NCBI GenBank assembly: GCA_964464595.1
Contig: CAYXGW010000001.1
Span: 1-64,000 of the forward strand
From: JADFJB01 sp964464595
GTDB taxonomy: Bacteria > Zhuqueibacterota > JdFR-76 > DREG01
DNA length: 64,000 nt
Direction: 5' to 3'
The notes under the pieces were generated by a model, which made no database searches, was not told the DNA's origin, and saw nothing but the letters and a program-made list of their open reading frames with translations. Position numbers and translations under genes: made by a program. Shown in pieces: positions 52,630-61,118 of the stretch. Every line of letters starts with the position of its first letter. The first letter of the stretch is position 1.

Positions 52630-52855
52630 CTTTCACCCTTCTTCGGTTCTCGCTTCCCGTCTACCATTTCCTTCCCCCATTATCGAAGCAATTCCCTTTA
52701 AAACAAATTAATTATCCTGTATCTTTATGATGTTAATGGTAGTCTAAAACCACCATGGGTGCGTGAAATGATATTCACCGCACATTATTATGAAGCTTGA
52801 TCAAGCATCAACCATTCCTGGAAACTAGAAAATACAAAAGTCCAAAATATATTAC

Positions 52856-52884
52856 TTGACAATTAATATACTAATTAACATATT
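52856..52884 (+). promoter_or_regulatory. Candidate promoter ahead of the regulator/propeller cassette
   Basis: A perfect TTGACA (52856-52861) is followed after 17 nt by CATATT (52879-52884), a four-of-six -10 match. It would give a leader of about 225 nt before the broken regulator gene. Confidence 0.35.
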
Positions 52885-53116
52885 CCAATTGGGTAAAATA
52901 TAAATATTGGGTGATGGCGGGATTATTCAAACTCTTATATCAATCATCACCAAAAGAGATATTCAATATGGATTCTTTTCTTTGCATTTATCCTATCAAA
53001 GATTGCCCTGATTCAATCAGGCATTTACCAAAATTTGGATACACTTTCAGAACGATTAGAAAAAATGAAGGACACGACGCGAATAAGATGACAAATGAAC
53101 TTAAATGGAGGATGGC

Positions 53117-53645
53117 ATGAATGAACCAACTAACTATCTAGCTATCTATCCCTATCCCGTTACAGCCAACTTTGATTTTCTTCGCAGTACATTGCAAAAG
53201 CATTTTGATATTTTCACAGTAACTTCAGTCACAGAATTACGTGAGCCGCTGAAAAAGCAAACTTTTTTTTGCAACTTGATTCACGGCCGAGTTAGCCAGA
53301 GGAACGACTTGCGTGAAATTCGAAAAATATCCTTAGCGTTTTCGAAAATTTCCATGCCTCTTCTATGGAAAAGTGTGTGACCAGGAGTTGGTTTTCCAAC
53401 TGTCAGAGGCTGGGGTAAACGATTTTATTGTAAATGGCAATACAGAACAACTTATAGACAAATTACATAACTTAAAAGCAAAGAGCACTTTTCTGGTTGA
53501 TTTAAGAGATTTTGGTATTAATTTTGACCAGTGTTCTTTTTGGACACGCAAATTCCTAAATTTAGTAGTTAAAAACTACAATTTTTTTAATTACCCGACT
53601 GTTCGAGAAAACGCAATTGTATTGGGGATCTCAACAGGTTGGTGA
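53117..53645 (+). pseudogene. Frameshifted and 3'-truncated response-regulator/AraC-like gene
   Basis: Two overlapping frames read as one protein. The first (53117-53380; GGAGG 5 nt before the ATG) gives NYLAIYPYP...REIRKISLAFSKISMP. The second frame continues as LFYGKVCDQELVFQLSEAGVNDFIVNG and then SFWTRKFLNLVVKNYNFF...VRENAIVLGISTGW. A one-base shift near 53357-53361 would join them. The product resembles a receiver-like domain followed by the start of an AraC-type helix-turn-helix domain, which stops after the first recognition helix (ISTGW). Both a frameshift and loss of the second helix-turn-helix indicate a decayed gene, unless the sequence has errors. It immediately precedes the thioredoxin-like gene. 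Confidence 0.55.
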
Positions 53646-53649
53646 TAAA

Positions 53650-54054
53650 ATGCACATTTTCAGTGACAGAGACATTAACGGTGAAGAGATTACAATAAGG
53701 CACTCGAACGTCGTCCTCTTTTTTTTCAACACCTCATGCAATAATTGTCGGAAAAATATACCCAGATGGCAGGAATTTTATGAAAAGAATCGATCAAAAA
53801 AAATAAAAATAATAGCAATTTCTGCGGACCCACAAATTGCTACAAAAAAATATATTATTCAAAACAACTTGACGATACCGGTTGTCTCTGATCCGGAGCA
53901 CCGACTGCTGTGGAAGTATAAAGTAAAAGATGTTCCACTTGTTGTCTTGATAAATCGAGATGGAAGGCTTGTTTTTTATCAACAACACAAACAAACAAGC
54001 CAATACTTTTTGAATGAAATTCAAAAATTTGTTGATGACCTTGATACTGACTGA
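53650..54054 (+). CDS. TlpA/redoxin-like thioredoxin-fold protein without signal peptide
   Basis: This protein of about 134 residues has the redox motif CNNC in NTSCNNCRKNIPRW (near residue 30) and the cis-proline region KDVPLVVLINRDGRLVF, as in TlpA/ResA-type proteins. The chosen ATG follows the regulator remnant's stop by 4 nt; the longer frame from 53617 overlaps that remnant. Unlike typical TlpA proteins it begins at the first strand (IFSDRDINGEEI) and lacks a signal peptide or anchor, so it is either cytoplasmic or has lost its 5' end at a deletion junction. It precedes the propeller gene by 42 bp. Confidence 0.7.
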   Translation: MHIFSDRDINGEEITIRHSNVVLFFFNTSCNNCRKNIPRWQEFYEKNRSKKIKIIAISADPQIATKKYIIQNNLTIPVVSDPEHRLLWKYKVKDVPLVVLINRDGRLVFYQQHKQTSQYFLNEIQKFVDDLDTD

Positions 54055-54096
54055 AATCTATTCACTAAAAAACTGAAAACATAAACCAGGTTCAAA

Positions 54097-55272
54097 ATGA
54101 AAGTTATGGTGGCTATCATGCGTAGAAATTTACTCATTGGATTAATTTTTTTGGCTGGTATCGTTGCGATATACACGGCGATTCGCAACAACCAGCTTAA
54201 GAAAGGATTACAAGACGCACAGCATGTTTCGACTGGGTACGACAGGGACGATTTATTCAATGAACCACAAAAAAACGGCAGGGATGTGAAAATAGTCAGA
54301 AACCGGAGCATTCCACCGACTTTAGAAAACAAAAAGATTAAACTGATTCGTGAATTGGTTATTGGAGGGGAGGATGGAGACGAAAATGCGGAATTCTACC
54401 GACCCTGGCCTGTCTTCTCGGATATTTACGGAAATATTTATGTTTGTGAAAGCGCCAGCGGGCAAATTAAAAAATTCGATAGAAATGGAAATTATCTGAC
54501 AACAATAGGTCAAAAAGGTGCAGGGCCGGGTGAATTTAGTGGAAGTCTCCTTGGCAGTTTTGACTCAAGTGCACACCTGTGGGTATATGATTACGGTACC
54601 CAAAGATTGAGTAAATTTACATCAACAGGAGTTTATCAACAATCAATTCCCCTGACATTCATTAACCCTCCCGCTTCATTCGTTATGGATGACAAGAATT
54701 TATTTTATTTTTCAATGTATGATCCAACACTTGAAAAAGTCGTCCATATATTTGACAGCAGTGGCAAACTGATCTCTTCATTCGGCGAACCAGCGAAGTT
54801 AGAAATATCCAATAGGTTTATTGCGAGGACTTCGAGAAAAAGTTACTATCCAAGTGTGTTAGCCATTGCAGGAGGTTATATTTATTCTTCTCAAAAAAAT
54901 CCATACAAGATCGACCAATTTACCATGACGGATGAATTAGTAATGAGAATATTACGAGAAAACGGATTTATGCCTTCCCCAGCAATCAAGATTGTAGGTA
55001 AAGAAACCTATCGACTTTCTATACCGGCTACTTCACGTTTGATTGCACGCTGGGGTGATATGATAATCAACTGGGTCTATATTCCACGAAATGTCTCAAA
55101 AACAATGGGGAGTGCGGTTGATCTTTTTGACTTGAACGGCCAATTATTAGCCTCTTTACTAATTCCGGAAAAAATCTATGCGACCCACATGGACAAAAAC
55201 GGCAAAATCTACGGAACAGTATTCAACCAAGAAAAATTTACGTCTGTGGTTCGCTATCGAATAGAGTTATGA
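54097..55272 (+). CDS. Membrane-anchored 6-bladed beta-propeller protein
   Basis: This 391-residue protein has an N-terminal anchor helix (about residues 11-27, LLIGLIFLAGIVAIYTA) and a periplasmic domain of NHL-like propeller blades: GNIYVCESASGQIKKFDRNGNYL, GQKGAGPGEF, LWVYDYGTQRLSKF, VVHIFDSSGKLISSFGE and VDLFDLNGQLL. The GxGPGEF phrase is characteristic of 6-bladed propellers found beside small secreted peptides in Bacteroidetes and relatives. Function there is not established. Several ATGs (codons 1, 4, 8) are possible starts. It lies between the thioredoxin-like gene and the cysteine-rich peptide gene, forming a cassette. Confidence 0.8.
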   Translation: MKVMVAIMRRNLLIGLIFLAGIVAIYTAIRNNQLKKGLQDAQHVSTGYDRDDLFNEPQKNGRDVKIVRNRSIPPTLENKKIKLIRELVIGGEDGDENAEFYRPWPVFSDIYGNIYVCESASGQIKKFDRNGNYLTTIGQKGAGPGEFSGSLLGSFDSSAHLWVYDYGTQRLSKFTSTGVYQQSIPLTFINPPASFVMDDKNLFYFSMYDPTLEKVVHIFDSSGKLISSFGEPAKLEISNRFIARTSRKSYYPSVLAIAGGYIYSSQKNPYKIDQFTMTDELVMRILRENGFMPSPAIKIVGKETYRLSIPATSRLIARWGDMIINWVYIPRNVSKTMGSAVDLFDLNGQLLASLLIPEKIYATHMDKNGKIYGTVFNQEKFTSVVRYRIEL

Positions 55273-55361
55273 GTGATTCATCCTTGCTGCATGAAGAAAG
55301 AACCAAAATATACAAAACTGTTGGCTGCCAAAATAATAAACATTGAAGGGAGGTGACAAAT

Positions 55362-55580
55362 ATGAAACGCATGTTTGCTTTGTTTGCAAGTTTCTTCGCG
55401 GTTACTCTTGTGGTTATACTGCTCTCCAGTTCCAGACTCAATGCTTGTAATGAATGTGATGGATCGGGTCCAATCGCCCAGTGCATGGTTGCTACGTGGA
55501 CAGGTTGGGATAGCTGCAGTATAGAGGACGAGGAAACTTGTGAGGTGTCCGGACCTGGATGTGATGAAACACCGGAATAA
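55362..55580 (+). CDS. Secreted six-cysteine acidic peptide
   Basis: The 72-residue precursor has a signal peptide (MKRMFALFASFFAVTLVVILL...LNA) and a predicted mature part of 44 residues beginning CNEC. Six cysteines lie at mature positions 1, 4, 13, 24, 32 and 39, in an acidic, glycine-rich context (GWDSC, EETCEVSGPGC). LNAC could also be read as an imperfect lipobox. GGGAGG lies 8 nt before the ATG; a GTG at 55353 gives a three-residue longer frame. Similar short precursors next to 6-bladed propeller genes occur in Bacteroidetes (for example NVEALA-type peptides), but this sequence is not assigned to a family. The thioredoxin-like neighbour may treat its cysteines. Confidence 0.7.
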   Translation: MKRMFALFASFFAVTLVVILLSSSRLNACNECDGSGPIAQCMVATWTGWDSCSIEDEETCEVSGPGCDETPE

Positions 55581-55592
55581 AACTAAGATAGT

Positions 55593-55640
55593 ATAGAGAA
55601 TGCCCGTGTAGTCATTTCACGGGCGTTCTCTATTTAATTC
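55593..55640 (+). terminator. Terminator hairpin after the peptide gene
   Basis: ATAGAGAATGCCCGTG (55593-55608) pairs with CACGGGCGTTCTCTAT (55618-55633) with a single G-U, across a 9-nt loop. The following TTAATTCTATTTC is T-rich. It closes the propeller/peptide cassette. Confidence 0.75.
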
Positions 55641-55723
55641 TATTTCTTATCTGGATCAAAATATCAATAGATTCTCTGATTCTCCCGTTCTTCTTTTCCC
55701 TTCTTCTGTTCACTCCTCTCTTC

Positions 55724-56790
55724 TCACCATTTCCCTCCCCCATCATCTAAGCAATGTCAATTTTTTCACATTTGTAAAATCACCCGCTTGAATACGATAT
55801 AAATAAACACCGCTTGGCACACCATTGCCGGTATTATTTTTTGCATCCCAAACTACCTGGTGATATCCGGCTTTTTTGCTTTCATTCACTAAAATGCGCA
55901 CCAGTTGGCCCTGCAAATTATAGATGGTTAGCGCCACATCTGATGCTTCGGGAAGCTGGTACCGAATTGTAGTTTCCGGGTTAAATGGGTTTGGATAGTT
56001 CTGCTGCAAATCAAATTCTGTCGGAATCTTAAACGGACCAGGTTCATTTAAATTCGTGGAAATTCTTGTAATCTCAAGAGTTCCGTTTTGTACGTCTGAA
56101 AAAAACCTGAAAGGTTCGCTGCCAGTTGCTTTTGCTATCGGAGTACCATTTGGAATAAAAGAAAATACATTTGCAGAAAAAAAGAAATTCACCTTGTCCG
56201 GATCATTAAATCTCCACACTTTGAAGGATGTCATTTCACCGGGATCCAGTTGGCCATCTCCTCCCAATAAGTCGCTGTAGTCATATACAGCACCCACGCC
56301 ATCTCCGCCACGATCCGCATTATCCACTGTTATGGGGTGCCCTGCAGGGCTAGAAACGATTGTTTCGAATTCAACAAATAACGGTGCGAAAAGAGACATA
56401 TTGGAACTATTTATCAGTTTCAATTCAAATTGGAATTGGTTGGTGTTTAGATTAAAGAATGGAAATTGGAATGCAACCGAAATCTCATCATTGATGTTTT
56501 GAGCAATAACCCATTTCTTCTCTGCCAGACACTCAAACGGAACGCCATTCACTTCACCCGTTGTCTTGATTGAATCCGTTCCGACGCCGCCATTACCGGT
56601 ATAAGTAAATTCCGCCTCGCCGTTGCCATCGGTTATTCCTATTACAATTCCTGAGGCATTAGGCCCTTTAAAAATAGTGAAGGAAATTGGAATTCCCGGA
56701 ACAGGATTTCCATTCAGGATAACCGTTGCGGTTGTCGTATGATCTGTGCCAATTTGGTTCTGATCCGTTGCCGGAGTTAATGTGCACGTA
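55724..56790 (-). repeat. Duplicated C-terminal module, copy 1
   Basis: About 1.05 kb, coding for the last Ig-like unit, a beta-sandwich domain (DEISVAF...FNLNTNQFQFE) and the sorting module, is nearly identical to 60053-61118 (offset about 4.33 kb). Similarity extends about 18 bp past the stop codons (ACCATTTCCCTCC phrase). Confidence 0.85.
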
Positions 56791-59700
56791 CCTGTTGGAA
56801 CAGCTAACGCAGTAACATTAAATATTACCGGAGAACCCTGCAACCCATCTAAAATGGCATGAATAGTGTTTATACCAGCTACATTTCCTAGCGTATAGAT
56901 TGCTTTTACTTCACCATTACTATCAGATACCCAACCATTAAAGTTTTCTGTACCGGATGGCGTATAGTTCAAATCTTTTGTGATTAATATTTTATCCAGT
57001 TTGGTTCGTTCGTCACGTTTTCTTACAAGCAAAGTATGATTTCCGGAAGATAGATCAAAAAACACAGGATCACTTTCCGGATTAATACCATTACCACTAC
57101 CCCGATCAGCGACTTGATCCCAAGTCCATGAGCTTTGATGGTTACCTTGAAATGTATCCCAGATGAAAACAGTGCCACCATCGACTGATATTCTAAATGA
57201 ATCTTCTGAACCATTTGCTGCAATAACCCGACCCCAGATCACATAAGTCCCTGCAGTAGAAACCGTGAATTCATAGGTTGCAGTTCCGTTTGAAAGATCT
57301 TGAGGCACCTCAATAAATTTGCCATCCGAAGCTAAAGGATCATCAAATACTTGCATAGGAAATACTAAAGAACCAGATTCAGCTTCAATCCTGATACGTT
57401 CATCAGGTGCCAATGGTTGATCAAGAGAACCACCACCATTTATTACCTTAAAATTAACTTCTGCATTGCTTACTGGATTGCCGTCTTCATCGGTAATTCT
57501 GGCAACAAGTGGGTCAGATAATGTTTTACCAACGGTATCAACCTGCCCGTCTCCGGAAACGTGCTCAATTAAAGAAGGTATACCTGTTGCAACTACCATG
57601 GTAAAATCATCTATATTCGAAGCACCACTACCTCCGGAAAGCTTTATACCGGCAAAAGATTCAGCAAGACTTATTTTTGCAAAACTTTGACTATTCTTGG
57701 TGGCAGTGACTGTGCCATCCAGAACTCCATTGATAAAGCATGTAAATCGAAAGGATACTTCGTCTTCTGAAAGCACAACCCTAAATACGTCACCCGCAAC
57801 AGGGGCCGGTAATAATCCATCGATATTGGATATACCTGCTAATGGAGCCCCGTTAGCTACTGACCAAAGATCAATTTTACTACCATTTCGCCAAACCATA
57901 AAACCATTTGCCAATTCAGAGGCCGAATCCAGGAGTAATGTTATAGCAGTTCTTGAAATTCCATTTTGAGTTGCATTGATTCCATATTTTATGGAAACCT
58001 CCGCCGGGTTATTTCTTTTTTTATAAACAGCCATTGAGCCCCATTTGGTTGCACTACAAGCCAATTCCTCATTGTCAATAAAAAAATCAGCGGAAAAAGC
58101 CCAATCAATACCGATTTCTGCACGGTCAAAATTATCAACAATAATCAAAGCATCTTGCGTGGTCGTACTAACCACATTAGAAATACCGGATATATTTAAA
58201 ACCTCATCCAAGGTCTTTATAGCGATAAAAAAGAGTGTATTGACTGATAAATTAATAATTGAAAATTTTTGAGTATTACCAGGGGGTAAAGGATCGGGAG
58301 GATTTGAAACAGCAATTGCACTGGAAAAATTTGCTGCAGTGATTGGACTGGTTGAAAATCGAATGTCGTAACTGCTGGCAGTGCCTTCGTTCCCATCATC
58401 ACCCGGTGTTGTCCACATAATCTCAATGCTTGTTATGGTCGAGCTATTAATTGATAAATCGGTAATATTGTCTGGTGGAGTTACGTCACCTGAAGGCGGA
58501 GATGTGGTATTTATTAGCGTAAAGACATCAATATTGTTTTGTCGATTGCCATGCAGCATTACACCCGCAAAAAATCCCTTAACATCAGGATTTGTCACTT
58601 TTGACAAACTGGAATTAACATTAGAAGCGGTTACAGTACCATCAAAAAGGCCATTTACAAAAGCACTAAAATCGACATCATTGCCATTTTCTGTAATCAC
58701 GACTTTAAAAACATCACCGGCCTGAGGAGGAGGACGTAAAGCAGTTGTATTATCCACACCGCTTCCCGGAGCTCCATTTACAATAGACCATAAAGTCAAA
58801 AATGACCCATTGTGCCAAATCAAGTAACCATCTGCCGATGTTGATGGAGAATCCAATAATAAGGCGAGACCACCTTCAAGTATACCTGCAGCATTTGCGT
58901 TCTGGCCCCATTTGATTGAAATTTCACTGGGATCAGTCAAATCATCATAAACTGCCATATGTCCAAATGACTCATCAGTTGATGTATTAGATAATTCTCC
59001 ATTAATAATTGTAAATTCAGATTCAACGGTCCATTTTGATCCCAAATTGGAACGATTAAAATCATCGATACTGTTAATAGCATCAATTACCGCATTTTTA
59101 TAAACTTCCGCCATATTCAAATAACCAGTATCATTTGGATGAATACCGTCCGGCAGCAACATTGTAGCCGTATTAAATGGAGAGTTTTGATCAACAAGAA
59201 TCACATTGCCGGGAGGGATACTAGGTACGTTGCCATTATTTATATCACTTACAATATTTTCCAACTCATCATTAAAATCATCTTCAAAATTTGAAATTGT
59301 TTTAGGAATAATTTTACAAACCAGTATTCTCTTCAAAAATGAGCCATCCGTGCCATTTTTCCATTTCATGACATATTGAATCAATTCAGCAAGCTGACCC
59401 GAAGCTGTATTTAAAAATGAAATTCCGTTATCATTTGAGTAAGGCACGACATCGCTTAAAACATTCCTGACATTATTGGTACCTAAATGAATCAAAAGCA
59501 TTTCCGGTTTAAAGGTATTCATATGTGCGGCAATGTCGTTTTCACCTGTTCCAAAACCACCGATGTAGAATTCCTCAATTCGAGCTCCGTCTTCGAAGTG
59601 GCCCTCGAAAGGAGGAGCTCCCCGGGCTCCTACAAAGTCTAAATTTACTCCGTCAATTGTTAATTTATCAAATAGATTTTTCCGAAATCCTAATCCATCC

Positions 59701-59837
59701 GTGCTTCCTATTCCCAAAGAGATTGAATTTCCAACTATTCCTATTTTAATTGGATTTACTTGAGGATAAGAAGAGTTTATTAGAATTCCGGATAAGGCTA
59801 GAATGACTAACGATTTAATCCCTTTTATTGAAACCAT
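55743..59837 (-). CDS. Giant secreted modular protein: SGNH hydrolase, lectin-like, FN3, CBM and sorting domains
   Basis: This is a 1364-residue exported protein. Signal peptide residues 1-25. An SGNH hydrolase follows (about 28-255: GIVGNSISLGIG, HLGTNNVRN, PDGIHPNDTGY), with a complete Ser, GxNN and DxxH set. Next are two concanavalin-like modules (about 260-450 and 560-755) flanking a fibronectin III domain (about 455-550). An Ig-like region near 770 and a CBM6/35-like module follow (IRIEAESGSLVFP...LDKILIT, about 815-960), then more Ig-like units. The end is the FDLQQNYPNPFNPETTIRYQLP module (FlgD-like, type-IX-like sorting) of FCB bacteria. It probably acts on acylated polysaccharides outside the cell. 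AAGGAG precedes the ATG. Confidence 0.88.
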   Translation of the reverse strand: MVSIKGIKSLVILALSGILINSSYPQVNPIKIGIVGNSISLGIGSTDGLGFRKNLFDKLTIDGVNLDFVGARGAPPFEGHFEDGARIEEFYIGGFGTGENDIAAHMNTFKPEMLLIHLGTNNVRNVLSDVVPYSNDNGISFLNTASGQLAELIQYVMKWKNGTDGSFLKRILVCKIIPKTISNFEDDFNDELENIVSDINNGNVPSIPPGNVILVDQNSPFNTATMLLPDGIHPNDTGYLNMAEVYKNAVIDAINSIDDFNRSNLGSKWTVESEFTIINGELSNTSTDESFGHMAVYDDLTDPSEISIKWGQNANAAGILEGGLALLLDSPSTSADGYLIWHNGSFLTLWSIVNGAPGSGVDNTTALRPPPQAGDVFKVVITENGNDVDFSAFVNGLFDGTVTASNVNSSLSKVTNPDVKGFFAGVMLHGNRQNNIDVFTLINTTSPPSGDVTPPDNITDLSINSSTITSIEIMWTTPGDDGNEGTASSYDIRFSTSPITAANFSSAIAVSNPPDPLPPGNTQKFSIINLSVNTLFFIAIKTLDEVLNISGISNVVSTTTQDALIIVDNFDRAEIGIDWAFSADFFIDNEELACSATKWGSMAVYKKRNNPAEVSIKYGINATQNGISRTAITLLLDSASELANGFMVWRNGSKIDLWSVANGAPLAGISNIDGLLPAPVAGDVFRVVLSEDEVSFRFTCFINGVLDGTVTATKNSQSFAKISLAESFAGIKLSGGSGASNIDDFTMVVATGIPSLIEHVSGDGQVDTVGKTLSDPLVARITDEDGNPVSNAEVNFKVINGGGSLDQPLAPDERIRIEAESGSLVFPMQVFDDPLASDGKFIEVPQDLSNGTATYEFTVSTAGTYVIWGRVIAANGSEDSFRISVDGGTVFIWDTFQGNHQSSWTWDQVADRGSGNGINPESDPVFFDLSSGNHTLLVRKRDERTKLDKILITKDLNYTPSGTENFNGWVSDSNGEVKAIYTLGNVAGINTIHAILDGLQGSPVIFNVTALAVPTGTCTLTPATDQNQIGTDHTTTATVILNGNPVPGIPISFTIFKGPNASGIVIGITDGNGEAEFTYTGNGGVGTDSIKTTGEVNGVPFECLAEKKWVIAQNINDEISVAFQFPFFNLNTNQFQFELKLINSSNMSLFAPLFVEFETIVSSPAGHPITVDNADRGGDGVGAVYDYSDLLGGDGQLDPGEMTSFKVWRFNDPDKVNFFFSANVFSFIPNGTPIAKATGSEPFRFFSDVQNGTLEITRISTNLNEPGPFKIPTEFDLQQNYPNPFNPETTIRYQLPEASDVALTIYNLQGQLVRILVNESKKAGYHQVVWDAKNNTGNGVPSGVYLYRIQAGDFTNVKKLTLLR

Positions 59838-59923
59838 AATTACTCCTTGGTTAATTTACTCGGGATCCATCCCATTTACCCACAATGAATATCCTTAACT
59901 TTAGAATATAATCATAGAATGGT

Positions 59924-59983
59924 GATAGTGCTATCGGGGAAACCCTGATAATTAGGGTCGAAAAACCTTAGGCTTAAGTAAGG
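59924..59983. promoter_or_regulatory. Cluster of imperfect palindromes in the leader of the SGNH gene
   Basis: Within 60 bp occur GATAGTGCTATC (59924-59935), GGGGAAACCC (59936-59945), CCCTGATAATTAGGG (59943-59957) and CCTTA...TAAGG (59966-59983). They lie about 90-150 bp before the minus-strand ATG at 59837 and may be operator or leader-RNA structure. The element is not one I recognise. Confidence 0.35.
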
Positions 59984-60052
59984 AAAAGGATAATTATCAA
60001 CTGATTAGTGCCAGTAATTTTTCAAACTTGAGAGAATGAACCTCCTCTTCAC

Positions 60053-61118
60053 TACCATTTCCCTCCACCATTACCGCAGCAATGTCAATTTTTTTACATT
60101 GGTAAAATCACCCGCTTGAATGCGATACAAATAAATACCGCTTGGAACCCCATTGCCGGTATTATTTTTTGCATCCCAAACTACCTGGTAAAATCCGGCT
60201 TCTTTGTTTTCATTCACTAAAATACGCACCAGTTGGCCCTGCAAATTATAGATGGTTAGCGTTACATCTGATGCCTCCGGGAGCTGGTACCGAATCGTAG
60301 TTTCCGGGTTAAACGGGTTTGGATAATTCTGCTGCAAATCAAATTCTGTCGGAATCTTAAATGGAGCAGATTCATTTAACGCCGTGGAGATTCTTGAAAT
60401 CTCAAGATTTCCGTTCTTTACATCTGAAAAAAACCTGAAAGGTTCGTTACCAGTTGCTTTTGTTATCGGATTACCATTTGGAATAAAAGAAAATACGTTG
60501 GCAAAAATAAAGAAATTCACCATATCCGGATCATTAAATCTCCACACTTTGAATGATGTCATTTCACCGGGATCCAGTTGGCCATCCCCTCCCAAAAAGT
60601 CACTGTAATCATAAACAGCTCCCACACCATCTCCACCACGATCCGCATTATCCACTGTTATCGGGTGCCCTTCAGGTATCGAAATGATTGTTTCAAACTC
60701 GACAAAAAACGGTGCAAAGAGTATCATATTGGAATTATTTATCAGCTTCACTTCAAATTGGAACTGGTTGGTATTCAGATTAAAGAATGGAAATCGGAAT
60801 GCCACCGAAATTTCATCATTAATGTTTTGAGCAACAACCCATTTCTTTTCTGCCAGACATTCGAACGGAACACCATTCACTTCACCCGTTGTCCTTATTG
60901 AATCCGTTCCGATCCCACCATTACCGGTATAAGAAAATTCCACCTCGCCGTTGGCATCGGTTATACCTAATACAATTCCAGAGACATTAGGACCTTTAAA
61001 GATGGTGAAAGAAATTGAGATTCCCGGAACAGGATTTCCATCCAGGATAGCCGTTGCAATTATTGTATGATCTGTGCCAATTTGGTTCTGATCCGTTGCC
61101 GGTGTTAATGTACACATG
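60053..61118 (-). repeat. Duplicated C-terminal module, copy 2
   Basis: This is the second copy of the about 1.05-kb segment at 55724-56790. It encodes the terminal Ig-like unit, the GEVNGVPFECLAEKKWV stretch, the beta-sandwich and the NPFNP sorting module. The protein sequences differ by only scattered substitutions, implying recent duplication or gene conversion. Confidence 0.85.

Larger units (their letters stand above)
52357..53116. other. 760-bp spacer with weak ORFs and a candidate promoter
   Basis: It holds a weak minus-strand ORF (52408-52629, separate entry), a pyrimidine-rich phrase TACCATTTCCTTCCCCCAT (52661-52679) shared with the ends of the two giant genes, and a candidate promoter at 52856-52884. 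A 69-codon plus-strand frame at 52911-53120 lacks a ribosome-binding site and recognisable pattern. Confidence 0.4.

Noticed and set aside
52911..53120. 69-codon plus-strand ORF before the regulator remnant
   Set aside because: No ribosome-binding site, no recognisable pattern, and overlap with the regulator start; left as possible leader only.
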